DNA of 64,000 bases from Niabella agricola. Its GTDB lineage: Bacteria > Bacteroidota > Bacteroidia > Chitinophagales > Chitinophagaceae. The stretch is from assembly GCF_021538615.1 (NCBI RefSeq), contig NZ_JAJHIZ010000003.1:2108001-2172000 (forward strand), read 5' to 3'. The position numbers and the translations under genes are program-made. This document shows positions 50,271 to 57,889 of this stretch, one piece after another (within the stretch, counting starts at the first letter, position 1; each line of letters starts with the position of its first letter). Under the pieces are notes generated by a model that searched no databases, was not told the origin of the DNA, and worked only from the letters and a program-made list of their open reading frames with translations.

Positions 50271-51257
50271 TTATGCCACCAGCCAGCTTTCGATCTGCGC
50301 CAAATCGGCTCTGGATAGTTTTATTTGTAAGGCCCCTGCGTTTTCTGCAGCCTGTGCTGCATTCCGGGCCCCGGCCAGTGCAGCTGCAACCGCCGGCTGG
50401 TGAAAGGTCCAGGCCAGCACCAGCTGTGCTACAGACACCTGGTAACCAGATGCCATTTCTGCCAGGTGTGCTGTAAGCCGGGCCACCTTGTCCATATCAA
50501 ATTGTTTAAAATAATTATTCCGGTGATCATCTTCTGCAAAACGGTATGATGCATTGTATTTCCCCGTAAGAAGCCCCCGCTCCATCGGACTATAGGCAAT
50601 TACTGAAAGCCCGTTTGCAAGCGCATAAGGTACCACATCCGTTTCAATTTTTCGTTTTAACATGCTGTAGGGCACCTGATCCGAAGCCAGTTTTACGGTT
50701 TGTTCCGCTTCCGCCAACTGCGCGCTGTTATAATTACATACTCCAACGGCTCTTACTTTTCCTTCATCCAGCATTTTCTGCATGGCTTCCATCGTTTCGC
50801 TGATGGGCGTTGTACGGTCGGGCCAGTGCAGCTGAATCAGATCGATATAATCTGTCTGCAACCGTTTTAAACTGATCTCTACTTCCCTGATCGCATTTGC
50901 ATATCCTCCATACTTATAAATTTTTCTTGGAACCCCGGCATTGTCCTTTCGCTCAAAAGCAAAATCACCCTTCTCCATGTCCCATACCATACCAAATTTT
51001 GTGAGGATCTGCAATTTGCTGCGGTCATAGCCCTTTATGGCTTTACCCACCAGTTCTTCACTATATCCCATTCCATAAACGGGTGCCGTATCAATAGAAG
51101 TGATGCCGTTGTCGATCGACACTTTAATGGCCGCCAGCGAATCAGCTTCTTCATTACCTCCCCACATGGCACCGCCAATGGCCCAGGCGCCTAGTGTAAT
51201 GGCCGTTATCGAAACATCGCTCGTACCAATCTTATTTTTTGTCACAACTTCATTCAT
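50271..51257 (-). CDS. Aldo/keto reductase of the fucosidase operon
   Basis: A 328-residue AKR-barrel oxidoreductase without a signal peptide. Catalytic Asp and Tyr lie in SIDTAPVYGMGYSEELV, Lys in LQILTKFGM and His in LIQLHWPDRTTP. The C-terminal AALAGARNAAQAAENAGA binds NADP. It begins a leftward operon with two GH29 fucosidases and a PfkB kinase, so it may reduce or oxidise L-fucose or a derivative; that is inference from position. It is not closely similar to the reductase at 20460. Confidence 0.9.
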   Translation of the reverse strand: MNEVVTKNKIGTSDVSITAITLGAWAIGGAMWGGNEEADSLAAIKVSIDNGITSIDTAPVYGMGYSEELVGKAIKGYDRSKLQILTKFGMVWDMEKGDFAFERKDNAGVPRKIYKYGGYANAIREVEISLKRLQTDYIDLIQLHWPDRTTPISETMEAMQKMLDEGKVRAVGVCNYNSAQLAEAEQTVKLASDQVPYSMLKRKIETDVVPYALANGLSVIAYSPMERGLLTGKYNASYRFAEDDHRNNYFKQFDMDKVARLTAHLAEMASGYQVSVAQLVLAWTFHQPAVAAALAGARNAAQAAENAGALQIKLSRADLAQIESWLVA

Positions 51258-51517
51258 ATACTAAAAAAGGCCTAAAATGCTATGGAGTGAAGGTACAATC
51301 ATTCTGATAAAAACGCCCGGTAAACAGGGAAAAGGATGCATTCTTTTTTCTCCTTTTTATAGCTTTTTTTACCCTACTGTGTAATGCCGGCGGATTCCAT
51401 ACGAGGCCGCGCAAAAAAACTTTTATACTCACAACCAGAAATAACCCGTAAGAAATTTTATCTGAAACAGTATCTTCGCTGCGTCAAAATAGTCACCTTC
51501 ATTCAAAAAGAATATTC

Positions 51518-52225
51518 ATGCCTAAGTATAAAAGGATCCTGCTGAAACTCTCCGGGGAAGCATTGATGGGAAACAAGAATTTTGGAATGGATTCCGATGT
51601 CATTTCGCAATATGCCCGTGAAATCAAATCCGTAACAGACCTTGGTGTGGAAGTAGCGCTGGTAATTGGCGGCGGAAATATTTACCGGGGCATGAACGAG
51701 GCCGAAACCGGCATCGAGCGTGCGCATGGTGATTATATGGGCATGCTGGCAACCGTAATCAACGGAATGGCTCTGCAGGCCGGACTGGAAAAAACAGGTC
51801 TGTTTACCCGGTTACAGAGTGCCATAAAAATGGAACAGATCGCTGAGCCTTATATTCGCCGCAGGGCCATCCGTCACCTGGAAAAAGGGCGTGTGGTGAT
51901 CTTTGGTGCCGGTACCGGAAACCCTTATTTTACCACTGACACTGCAGGCTCCCTTCGGGCGATTGAGATCAATGCCGATGTGATTTTAAAGGGCACAAGG
52001 GTAGACGGTGTATACACGGCTGATCCTGAAAAAGACCCTACCGCCACAAAATACGAAGAGGTTACGTACCAGGAATGTCTGACAAAGAACCTCCGGATTA
52101 TGGATATGACCGCTTTTACCCTTTGCATGGAAAATAACCTGCCCATTATCGTATTTGACATGAATAAAACAGGCAATCTGAAAAAGCTGGTTGACGGAGA
52201 AAAAGTAGGAACATTGATTCACTAA
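51518..52225 (+). CDS. pyrH: UMP kinase
   Basis: Phosphorylates UMP to UDP in pyrimidine nucleotide synthesis; a hexameric bacterial amino-acid-kinase-fold enzyme. It is 235 residues. Motifs include [15 protein letters not shown] (ATP-binding), [27 protein letters not shown] and [17 protein letters not shown], all standard for PyrH. An upstream TATCTTCG at about 51471 is a near match to the -7 box. The next gene, of unknown function, starts 9 bases after its stop. Confidence 0.96.
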   Translation: MPKYKRILLKLSGEALMGNKNFGMDSDVISQYAREIKSVTDLGVEVALVIGGGNIYRGMNEAETGIERAHGDYMGMLATVINGMALQAGLEKTGLFTRLQSAIKMEQIAEPYIRRRAIRHLEKGRVVIFGAGTGNPYFTTDTAGSLRAIEINADVILKGTRVDGVYTADPEKDPTATKYEEVTYQECLTKNLRIMDMTAFTLCMENNLPIIVFDMNKTGNLKKLVDGEKVGTLIH

Positions 52226-52234
52226 TCAAAACGA

Positions 52235-53023
52235 ATGAATGGGTTTCGATTCAATACCGAAAAGTTCGATTTCCGGCCCATTTATGAGGCAATAAAAAGG
52301 TATTATCCCATTGGTGTTGATTCCGATCCGGACTTTTATCGTTCGTACCCGGGTCAGATAGAATTTACCGGGATTTTAAATGAACATTTCTACAAAGGAG
52401 GCAACTGGCTTACCGCCAGCTGGAATCAGCTGCTGAAGGAATTGTCGGGCAACACCAACAAAGAAATGATTAACACCAGTTATGGCAGGCATTGCTGTTA
52501 CAGTGCCACGCGCATAACCGACACCATCACCTATAATAACCGCACGCATCAAAACACCATCCATTTTTTTGTAAGTCTTTTGGCTCCTTTTTACACGATT
52601 ACCGGTGAAAGCCAGAATATATTAACGGTCAAAGAAGATGACTGGCTTCCTCGTTATTATTCAACAAATTATTTCGTGGTTCCACCCCAGGGCGAATTTT
52701 CTGAAATGTTTATCCGTGTTGAGGAGGCGATTGAAACAGTTTTTAAGGGCTCCAGATTTGTTCCCTATTGTATTAACGTGCAGGAACTGGAAGGCCTGTA
52801 TCTCGAAAACCTGGATACGGGCAGGAAACCAATCATTTTTAATGTACTGTTTAACGATCATATTCATCTTCCGGATCCGAAGTACCGGCCCGTTGGCGAT
52901 ACTTTTTATAAAAACGAAGCCTGGACAAAAAAAGGTTACGACCGGTCAAAAGGAGGAGGATGGACCGTTTATTCCCCGTTACATTATTGCAGGAACGGAG
53001 CAGATGACAATCCGGAAGGTTGA
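52235..53023 (+). CDS. Unrecognised 262-residue protein between pyrH and pdxH
   Basis: No signal peptide or clear membrane segment. Aromatic-rich: FRFNTEKFDFRPIYEAIKRY, SYPGQIEFTGILNEHFY, TYNNRTHQNTIHFFVSLLAP and NVLFNDHIHLPDP. Two cysteines and a histidine occur close together (YGRHCCYSATRI). I do not recognise the family and cannot assign a function. It is tightly placed 9 bases after pyrH and 31 before pdxH on the same strand, so it is probably transcribed with these two nucleotide and cofactor genes. Confidence 0.8.
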   Translation: MNGFRFNTEKFDFRPIYEAIKRYYPIGVDSDPDFYRSYPGQIEFTGILNEHFYKGGNWLTASWNQLLKELSGNTNKEMINTSYGRHCCYSATRITDTITYNNRTHQNTIHFFVSLLAPFYTITGESQNILTVKEDDWLPRYYSTNYFVVPPQGEFSEMFIRVEEAIETVFKGSRFVPYCINVQELEGLYLENLDTGRKPIIFNVLFNDHIHLPDPKYRPVGDTFYKNEAWTKKGYDRSKGGGWTVYSPLHYCRNGADDNPEG

Positions 53024-53054
53024 ACATTTCATTCATATATAAACAACATACAAC

Positions 53055-53702
53055 ATGAACCAGGAGATTGCGGACATACGGATCAACTACTCAAAAAAAA
53101 GCCTTTCAGAAGCCGAAGTAGCTACCGATCCCATTACCCAGTTTGGCAGTTGGTGGCAGGAGGCCGTTAACAGCCAGCTTTCTGAAGTGAATGCCATGAC
53201 ACTGGCCACCACCGGCGCCGATGGGCTCCCCGACGCACGGATCGTTTTATTAAAAGACTTCACTTCCCGGGGATTTGTGTTCTTTACCAATTATCAAAGC
53301 CGGAAAGGAAAAGAGCTGGAGCAAAATCCCCATGCCTGCCTGGTTTTTTTCTGGAAAGAACTGGAACGGCAGGTGCGGATTAGCGGCACAGTGTCTAAGG
53401 TTCCCGGAGAAGAGAGCGACCAGTACTTTTACTCAAGGCCTGTCGGCAGCCAGATCGGCGCCATTGCCTCCCCGCAAAGTACGGTGATCCCTGACCGGGC
53501 CTTCCTCGATCAGCAAACGAAAACAATTACCGACCAGGTTGCATCCGGACAGCCCGTTATACGACCCGAGCACTGGGGTGGCTACCTGGTAACGCCCACA
53601 GCCGTTGAGTTCTGGCAGGGAAGACCCAGCCGTTTACATGACCGGCTGCGGTATGTGCTGCAGGAAGACCAGCAATGGAAAATAGAGCGCCTGGCACCCT
53701 GA
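53055..53702 (+). CDS. pdxH: Pyridoxamine/pyridoxine 5'-phosphate oxidase
   Basis: FMN-dependent enzyme making pyridoxal 5'-phosphate (vitamin B6). It is 215 residues. Typical segments are IRINYSKKSLSEAEVATDPI, ARIVLLKDFTSRGFVFFTNY (FMN-binding), SRKGKELEQNPHACLVFFW and the C-terminal EFWQGRPSRLHDRLRY. It is probably co-transcribed with the unknown gene upstream. Confidence 0.96.
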   Translation: MNQEIADIRINYSKKSLSEAEVATDPITQFGSWWQEAVNSQLSEVNAMTLATTGADGLPDARIVLLKDFTSRGFVFFTNYQSRKGKELEQNPHACLVFFWKELERQVRISGTVSKVPGEESDQYFYSRPVGSQIGAIASPQSTVIPDRAFLDQQTKTITDQVASGQPVIRPEHWGGYLVTPTAVEFWQGRPSRLHDRLRYVLQEDQQWKIERLAP

Positions 53703-53795
53703 CCCGGGCTTCGATGGAAAAATTCCCGATCTCGTAAACAAAACTCCGGATTACGAAAAGATATTGCAGTATCGTAACCGATTTTTGTTGCAACT

Positions 53796-55043
53796 ATGGA
53801 TACAGGCAACGCTTCCGCTTCGGTTTCAAGGGCAAACCGGAATGGGAAAAAGACCCCGGACTTTTTTAAAAAATGGGCGTCCAGGCTACATTTATGGCTG
53901 GGAATGACCGTTGGCATTCTTGTTTTTATCATCTCCATTACAGGGTGCCTGTATGTGTTTAAGGACGAGATCGAAAACCAGTTGCGCAAAAATGTGATCT
54001 TCCATCATGAACCTTCCATCGAAACAAAAGCGGTACTCCCTCTTAGAACACTGGAAGCAAAAGTACGGGAGCAATGCCGCGAGCCCTATAACATCCATTG
54101 GGTCAATGTTCCGATTGACAAAAGGCGCGCTTACCAGTTCTTCTACTATGAAACCAATCCCCGGGCCTGGAACTATTTCGGGGAGTATATTATTTACAAA
54201 TCGGTTTATGTAAACCCGTTCACCGGCAAAGTGCTGGCCGTTTACGACGAAAAAAACGGCTTTTTCAGCATCGTTAAAATCATTCACTGGAGTTTTCTGC
54301 TCAACAGCGAATGGGGAAAATACGTTACAGGTATACCCGTGCTTATTTTCCTCATCATGATCATTACCGGCATCATTCTGTGGTGGCCCAAAAATAAAAA
54401 GGCCCGGAAACAGCGTTTCTGGTTTCAATGGAAAAATGTAAAAGCCTGGCGCCGGAAAAATTATGATTTGCACAGCATACTCGGGTTTTACGCTTCCTTT
54501 ATTGCATTAATCCTTGCCATAACCGGCCTGTTCTATGCTTTTGCTTTTATACAGCAGGCAATCTATTTCAGCTTCTCCGGGGGAAAGACCAGCCTGCCGG
54601 ATTTTTCACAGATCACCACCAAAGCACCGGACAGCCTGCGTAATGCACATACCATTGATAAGATCTGTCAGCAGGTAGAAACCCTCTATCCAACGGCATT
54701 CAGTTATTCGGTAGACCTGGGCAATGAGCACCTCGACAGTCATGAGCATCCCAACTTTTCGATATACGTAAAGCAATTGGGCTATTCCTATCATATTATG
54801 CACCAATTGATCTTTGATGAAAACTCCGGTGCGCTGCTAAAAAATTACAACTATAAAGAGAAAAACCTGGGGGAAAAAGCCATTGGTGCCAATTATGATG
54901 TGCACGTGGGAGCCATCCTGGGATTGCCTACAAAAATAATTGCTTTTATAGCAAGCCTTATTTGTGCCTCGCTTCCCGTAACGGGCTTTCTGGTATGGTA
55001 TGGCAGAAGGCGAAAAAAGAAAAAGCCCAAACGGGTCGTTTGA
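53796..55043 (+). CDS. PepSY-associated transmembrane protein
   Basis: A 415-residue inner-membrane protein with four main hydrophobic segments (near 35-55, 180-205, 225-250 and 375-398) and a PepSY-like periplasmic region. Signatures are LHLWLGMTVGILVFIISITG, NSEWGKYVTGIPVLIFLIMI and HSILGFYASFIALILAITGL. Family members often accompany siderophore receptors and are proposed ferric-siderophore reductases or protease regulators; no receptor lies adjacent here. It lies about 95 bases after pdxH and ends in convergence with the bTHX gene, with an inverted repeat in the gap. Confidence 0.88.
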   Translation: MDTGNASASVSRANRNGKKTPDFFKKWASRLHLWLGMTVGILVFIISITGCLYVFKDEIENQLRKNVIFHHEPSIETKAVLPLRTLEAKVREQCREPYNIHWVNVPIDKRRAYQFFYYETNPRAWNYFGEYIIYKSVYVNPFTGKVLAVYDEKNGFFSIVKIIHWSFLLNSEWGKYVTGIPVLIFLIMIITGIILWWPKNKKARKQRFWFQWKNVKAWRRKNYDLHSILGFYASFIALILAITGLFYAFAFIQQAIYFSFSGGKTSLPDFSQITTKAPDSLRNAHTIDKICQQVETLYPTAFSYSVDLGNEHLDSHEHPNFSIYVKQLGYSYHIMHQLIFDENSGALLKNYNYKEKNLGEKAIGANYDVHVGAILGLPTKIIAFIASLICASLPVTGFLVWYGRRRKKKKPKRVV

Positions 55044-55066
55044 GCATATCCATATTGTTCATAGCC

Positions 55067-55109
55067 TATAGATCACAGCTCATAGCAGTTCTATGACCCA
55101 TGATCTATA
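55067..55109. repeat. Imperfect palindrome between PepSY and bTHX genes
   Basis: Left arm TATAGATCACAGCTCATAG (55067-55085) and right arm CTATGACCCATGATCTATA (55091-55109) pair at 15 of 19 positions around a 5-base loop. It sits between convergent genes, so it may serve as a bidirectional terminator, though it lacks a clear T-tract. Confidence 0.5.
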
Positions 55110-55123
55110 AACCATCAACCTGG

Positions 55124-55243
55124 TTAAGCCGCTTCTTTTTTCTTTGCAGCGGCTTTTGCCTTCTTGGGGTTTGCAGGGCGGCTTTTGCCAAATGATCCCT
55201 GGAAACGCTTTCCTTTTGCGGTTTTTTTATCTCCTCTTCCCAT
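55124..55243 (-). CDS. 30S ribosomal protein bTHX
   Basis: A 39-residue, strongly basic protein: MGRGDKKTAKGKRFQGSFGK, then SRPANPKKAKAAAKKKEAA. The start MGxGDKKTxxGK and the central GSFGKSRP are the signature of the small Thx ribosomal protein, which fits into a cavity at the top of the 30S head. The gene lies within a longer overlapping frame that is not real. It has its own promoter (55258-55291) downstream of the HU terminator. Confidence 0.92.
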   Translation of the reverse strand: MGRGDKKTAKGKRFQGSFGKSRPANPKKAKAAAKKKEAA

Positions 55244-55257
55244 GGTTTAAATTTTTG

Positions 55258-55291
55258 CAAATGTACGGTTTCTTGTCTTTTTACCTCCAAA
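55258..55291 (-). promoter_or_regulatory. Promoter of the bTHX gene
   Basis: Minus-strand TTTG (55291-55288) and exact -7 box TACATTTG (55265-55258) are separated by 22 bases, slightly longer than the usual 19-21. The -7 box ends 14 bases before the ATG. Confidence 0.6.
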
Positions 55292-55339
55292 TACGCCGAT
55301 GAAATTGTAAAACCAGGCATCCGGAGGGTACGGTTCAAT

Positions 55340-55370
55340 AAAAATGCCCCGCAATCAAATCACGGGGCAT
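55340..55370 (-). terminator. Rho-independent terminator after HU
   Basis: Stem ATGCCCCG / CGGGGCAT (55344-55351, 55363-55370) with an 11-base loop, followed on the minus strand by TTTTTATTG. It is 20 bases past the HU stop. Confidence 0.85.
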
Positions 55371-55390
55371 CTATTCTTTTAGCCAAGCCG

Positions 55391-55660
55391 TTAGATCTTG
55401 GAAGAAAGCTCTTTACCAGCCTTGAAGCGGGCAACTTTTTTTGCTTTAATCTTGATCACAGCGCCGGTTTGGGGGTTACGGCCATTACGTGCTGCTCTTT
55501 TGGTTACAGAAAATGTTCCAAAACCTACCAGTGTAACTTTATCACCTTTCTTCAATGTTCTTGTAACTGCATCTACAAAAGAATCTAAAGCTGCGTTTGC
55601 CTGTGTTTTTGTAATACCGGCATCTCCGGATAATTTGTCGATCAATTCTGCTTTGTTCAT
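55391..55660 (-). CDS. HU family DNA-binding protein
   Basis: Histone-like dimer that bends and compacts DNA. It is 89 residues. It contains NKAELIDKLSGDAGITKTQANAALD, VTLVGFGTFSVTKRAARNGR and the DNA-binding arm NPQTGAVIKIKAKKVARFKA with the intercalating proline. A strong consensus promoter (55696-55728) and terminator fit a highly expressed gene. Confidence 0.96.
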   Translation of the reverse strand: MNKAELIDKLSGDAGITKTQANAALDSFVDAVTRTLKKGDKVTLVGFGTFSVTKRAARNGRNPQTGAVIKIKAKKVARFKAGKELSSKI

Positions 55661-55695
55661 AATAAAATATTTAAGGAGTGTTTTTTATAACGAAA

Positions 55696-55728
55696 CAAAA
55701 TTAGAGGGTTTTTAATGAGAGTAGCAAA
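55696..55728 (-). promoter_or_regulatory. Promoter of the HU gene
   Basis: Minus-strand TTTTTTG ending at 55725 and exact -7 box TAATTTTG (55703-55696) are 21 bases apart. Transcription should begin near 55690, about 30 bases before the ATG. Confidence 0.8.
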
Positions 55729-55958
55729 AAACTTTACAACTTTCTCATTTATTTAATTGCCCCGAAACCCGCTCCAGGCAAGCCTTCCAGCAAAAAAGTA
55801 GTTCCCTTCCGGCTATTCAAAAGTACCTACACACGCCAAAACCCGCTGCTGACAAGGGTTTCAAGCCCATATCGCCTGAAATCCAGTCTGAGCAAGGCTT
55901 TCAGGTAATATACAAATAATTTTAAACATTCGACCACACCTGAAAATCTTATGCACAT
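55729..55958. other. Intergenic region with TTTCAG word repeats
   Basis: About 230 bases without a gene. Related words recur: CAAGCCTTCCAG, CAAGGGTTTCAAG and CAAGGCTTTCAGG, each preceded by GCTCCAGG-, CTGA- or CTGAG-like sequence. They could be diverged repeats. Confidence 0.4.
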
Positions 55959-56273
55959 TCAATTCACAACCTGTAATGCCGACTCAAAGCTATAGCAGTC
56001 GGTACCCCAGGTGGTTTTCATTTTTGCTTTCAGAGGCGCATAATGCCATTCGGAAAATTGCCTGTAATCGTTACCGGTGCGGGCATAGAACTGCACCGCA
56101 TAGGTCGGATCGCCATCATCTTCCTGGTGCATCAGTTTTAAGATCATGGCATCATAGAAGCATCCTGTGGCCAGGAATGCAGGTATATATTCATCTTTCA
56201 GCCAGGCCAGCCAGCGGATATGTGCGGCCGCTGTTACTTTGGTGGTAATATTCCATATATATGCAGGTTTCAT
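55959..56273 (-). CDS. DUF4286 family protein
   Basis: A 104-residue cytoplasmic protein with ferredoxin-like alpha/beta pattern: YIWNITTKVTAAAHIRWLAW, AFLATGCFYDAMILKL, PTYAVQFYARTGNDYRQF and KMKTTWGTDCYSFESALQVV. DUF4286 proteins are small and common in Bacteroidota; the function is unknown. ATG at 56273 is preferred to an upstream start because homologues start here and it overlaps the exonuclease stop by one base (TGATG), so the two are translationally coupled. Confidence 0.85.
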   Translation of the reverse strand: MKPAYIWNITTKVTAAAHIRWLAWLKDEYIPAFLATGCFYDAMILKLMHQEDDGDPTYAVQFYARTGNDYRQFSEWHYAPLKAKMKTTWGTDCYSFESALQVVN

Positions 56274-57043
56274 CAGTGCTTTAATTTTAAGTAAACAGGG
56301 CAGTGGTCGCTGTGCTTTACATCCGGATAGATTTCGGCATCTTCCACTTTTTTCTTCAACGCATCGGTAACGGTGATATAGTCGATGCGCCATCCTTTAT
56401 TGTTGAGCCGTACAGAGGGAAAACGCTGGCTCCACCAGCTGTACCGGTGTGGTTCATCCGGATGAAGGATCCGGAACGTGTCGTTGAATCCGCTCTTCAG
56501 CAACTTGGTCATCCACTCCCGTTCCTCCGGAAGAAAGCCCGACGAGTTTTTATTGCCTTTAGGGTCATGAATGTCGATCGCTTCATGGGCAATATTATAA
56601 TCGCCGCAAAGCACCAGTTTTGGCACTGTTCTGCTGAGTTCGGACAGATAGGTATAAAACTCGTCCAGCCACATATACTTAAAGGCCTGTCGCAGATCTC
56701 CGCTGGTACCGCTTGGAAAGTAGGCGTTGATGAGCCGGATATCTCCAAAGTCCATTTGTAACACCCGCCCTTCTTCATCGCTGGTTTGGTGGCCGGTTCC
56801 GTACATTACCTGATCCGGTTTCACCTTTGTAAATACGGCTACGCCGCTGTAGCCCTTTTTCTGCGCAGAAAACCAGTAATCTTCATACCCCAGTTCCTGT
56901 AGCAGCCGGGTATCTACATCATCTTTGAGGGCCTTGGTTTCCTGCACGCAAATCACATCCGCCGGATCGGTCTTCAGCCAGTCGCAAAAACCTTTCTTTA
57001 TAGCCGCACGGATCCCGTTAACATTATAGCTTATAATACGCAT
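56273..57043 (-). CDS. xth: Exodeoxyribonuclease III
   Basis: Apurinic/apyrimidinic endonuclease and 3'-5' exonuclease of base excision repair. It is 256 residues. Active-site segments are IISYNVNGIRAA, VICVQETKA (metal-binding Glu), LVLCGDYNIAHEAIDIHDP (catalytic Asp/Asn) and the C-terminal SDHCPVYL with the general-base His. The DUF4286 gene follows with a one-base overlap. Its start is 97 bases from the divergent LOG-family gene. Confidence 0.95.
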   Translation of the reverse strand: MRIISYNVNGIRAAIKKGFCDWLKTDPADVICVQETKALKDDVDTRLLQELGYEDYWFSAQKKGYSGVAVFTKVKPDQVMYGTGHQTSDEEGRVLQMDFGDIRLINAYFPSGTSGDLRQAFKYMWLDEFYTYLSELSRTVPKLVLCGDYNIAHEAIDIHDPKGNKNSSGFLPEEREWMTKLLKSGFNDTFRILHPDEPHRYSWWSQRFPSVRLNNKGWRIDYITVTDALKKKVEDAEIYPDVKHSDHCPVYLKLKH

Positions 57044-57139
57044 AGTGTAGAGTACTGTTGATTAAACAAAACAAAAATAAAAGGATTTCGTTATTAAAAA
57101 GTTATATAAGTTATATTCGTATCCCTGATAACGCAATAT

Positions 57140-57889
57140 ATGGATCCAAAAGAAAAGAGCAGGAGTGCCGAACAGATCATCCCGGCCAAGGAACATATTT
57201 ATTTAGACGGTCCTAAAAGCAGAACCTATGAACTGGGATTTGCCTTCCATGTACTGTGGCAGTTTTTAAAAGGTTTCCGGACCCTCCATTTTGTAGGGCC
57301 CTGTATCACCGTTTTTGGATCGGCCCGTTTTAAGGAAGACCATATTTATTATAAAAAAGCAGAAGAATTCGGAAAAAGAATTGCGGAACTGGGCTTTACC
57401 ACCATGACCGGGGGCGGACCGGGTATTATGGAAGCGGCCAACAGGGGTGCTTTCGAAAACGGCGGCGAATCAGTAGGCTGCAATATTAAATTACCCTTTG
57501 AGCAGCATTATAACAAATACCTGACCGCATCCGTAACCTTTGATCATTTTTTTGTACGCAAGGTGCTGCTGGTGAAATACAGTTATGCGTTCATCATTAT
57601 GCCGGGCGGATTTGGCACTATGGATGAATTTTTTGAAACCGTAACACTGATCCAGACCAAGACCGTTACCCAGTTTCCTATTGTACTTTTCGGAAAAGCA
57701 TTTTACAAAGAGCTGATGGTTGCCATTGAAAGTATGGCGGCTCAGGGAACGATTTCTAAAGAAGATCTGAACCTGGTGCTGCTAACAGACGATATTGATG
57801 AAGCCATGCGTCATATCAGCCAGTATATAACAACCAACTACAAAATAAAAAAGCGCTGGCGCATTCCCTGGCTGTTTGAAAAACGTTAG
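57140..57889 (+). CDS. LOG family protein (nucleoside monophosphate phosphoribohydrolase-like)
   Basis: Cleaves the N-glycosidic bond of nucleotide monophosphates, like LONELY GUY cytokinin-activating enzymes and bacterial PpnN relatives. It is 249 residues. Rossmann-like fold with the motifs TMTGGGPGIMEAANRGAF and IIMPGGFGTMDEFFE; the latter carries the catalytic Glu and phosphate-binding PGGxGT. The N-terminal extension of about 45 residues is typical of Bacteroidota members. Its TAG stop shares bases with the TAA stop of the convergent glycosyltransferase. Confidence 0.92.
   Translation: MDPKEKSRSAEQIIPAKEHIYLDGPKSRTYELGFAFHVLWQFLKGFRTLHFVGPCITVFGSARFKEDHIYYKKAEEFGKRIAELGFTTMTGGGPGIMEAANRGAFENGGESVGCNIKLPFEQHYNKYLTASVTFDHFFVRKVLLVKYSYAFIIMPGGFGTMDEFFETVTLIQTKTVTQFPIVLFGKAFYKELMVAIESMAAQGTISKEDLNLVLLTDDIDEAMRHISQYITTNYKIKKRWRIPWLFEKR

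Noticed and set aside
55105..55338. 77-codon minus-strand frame over the bTHX gene
   Set aside because: The bTHX reading in another frame matches a known ribosomal protein, and the longer frame crosses the HU terminator loop area and the bTHX promoter.
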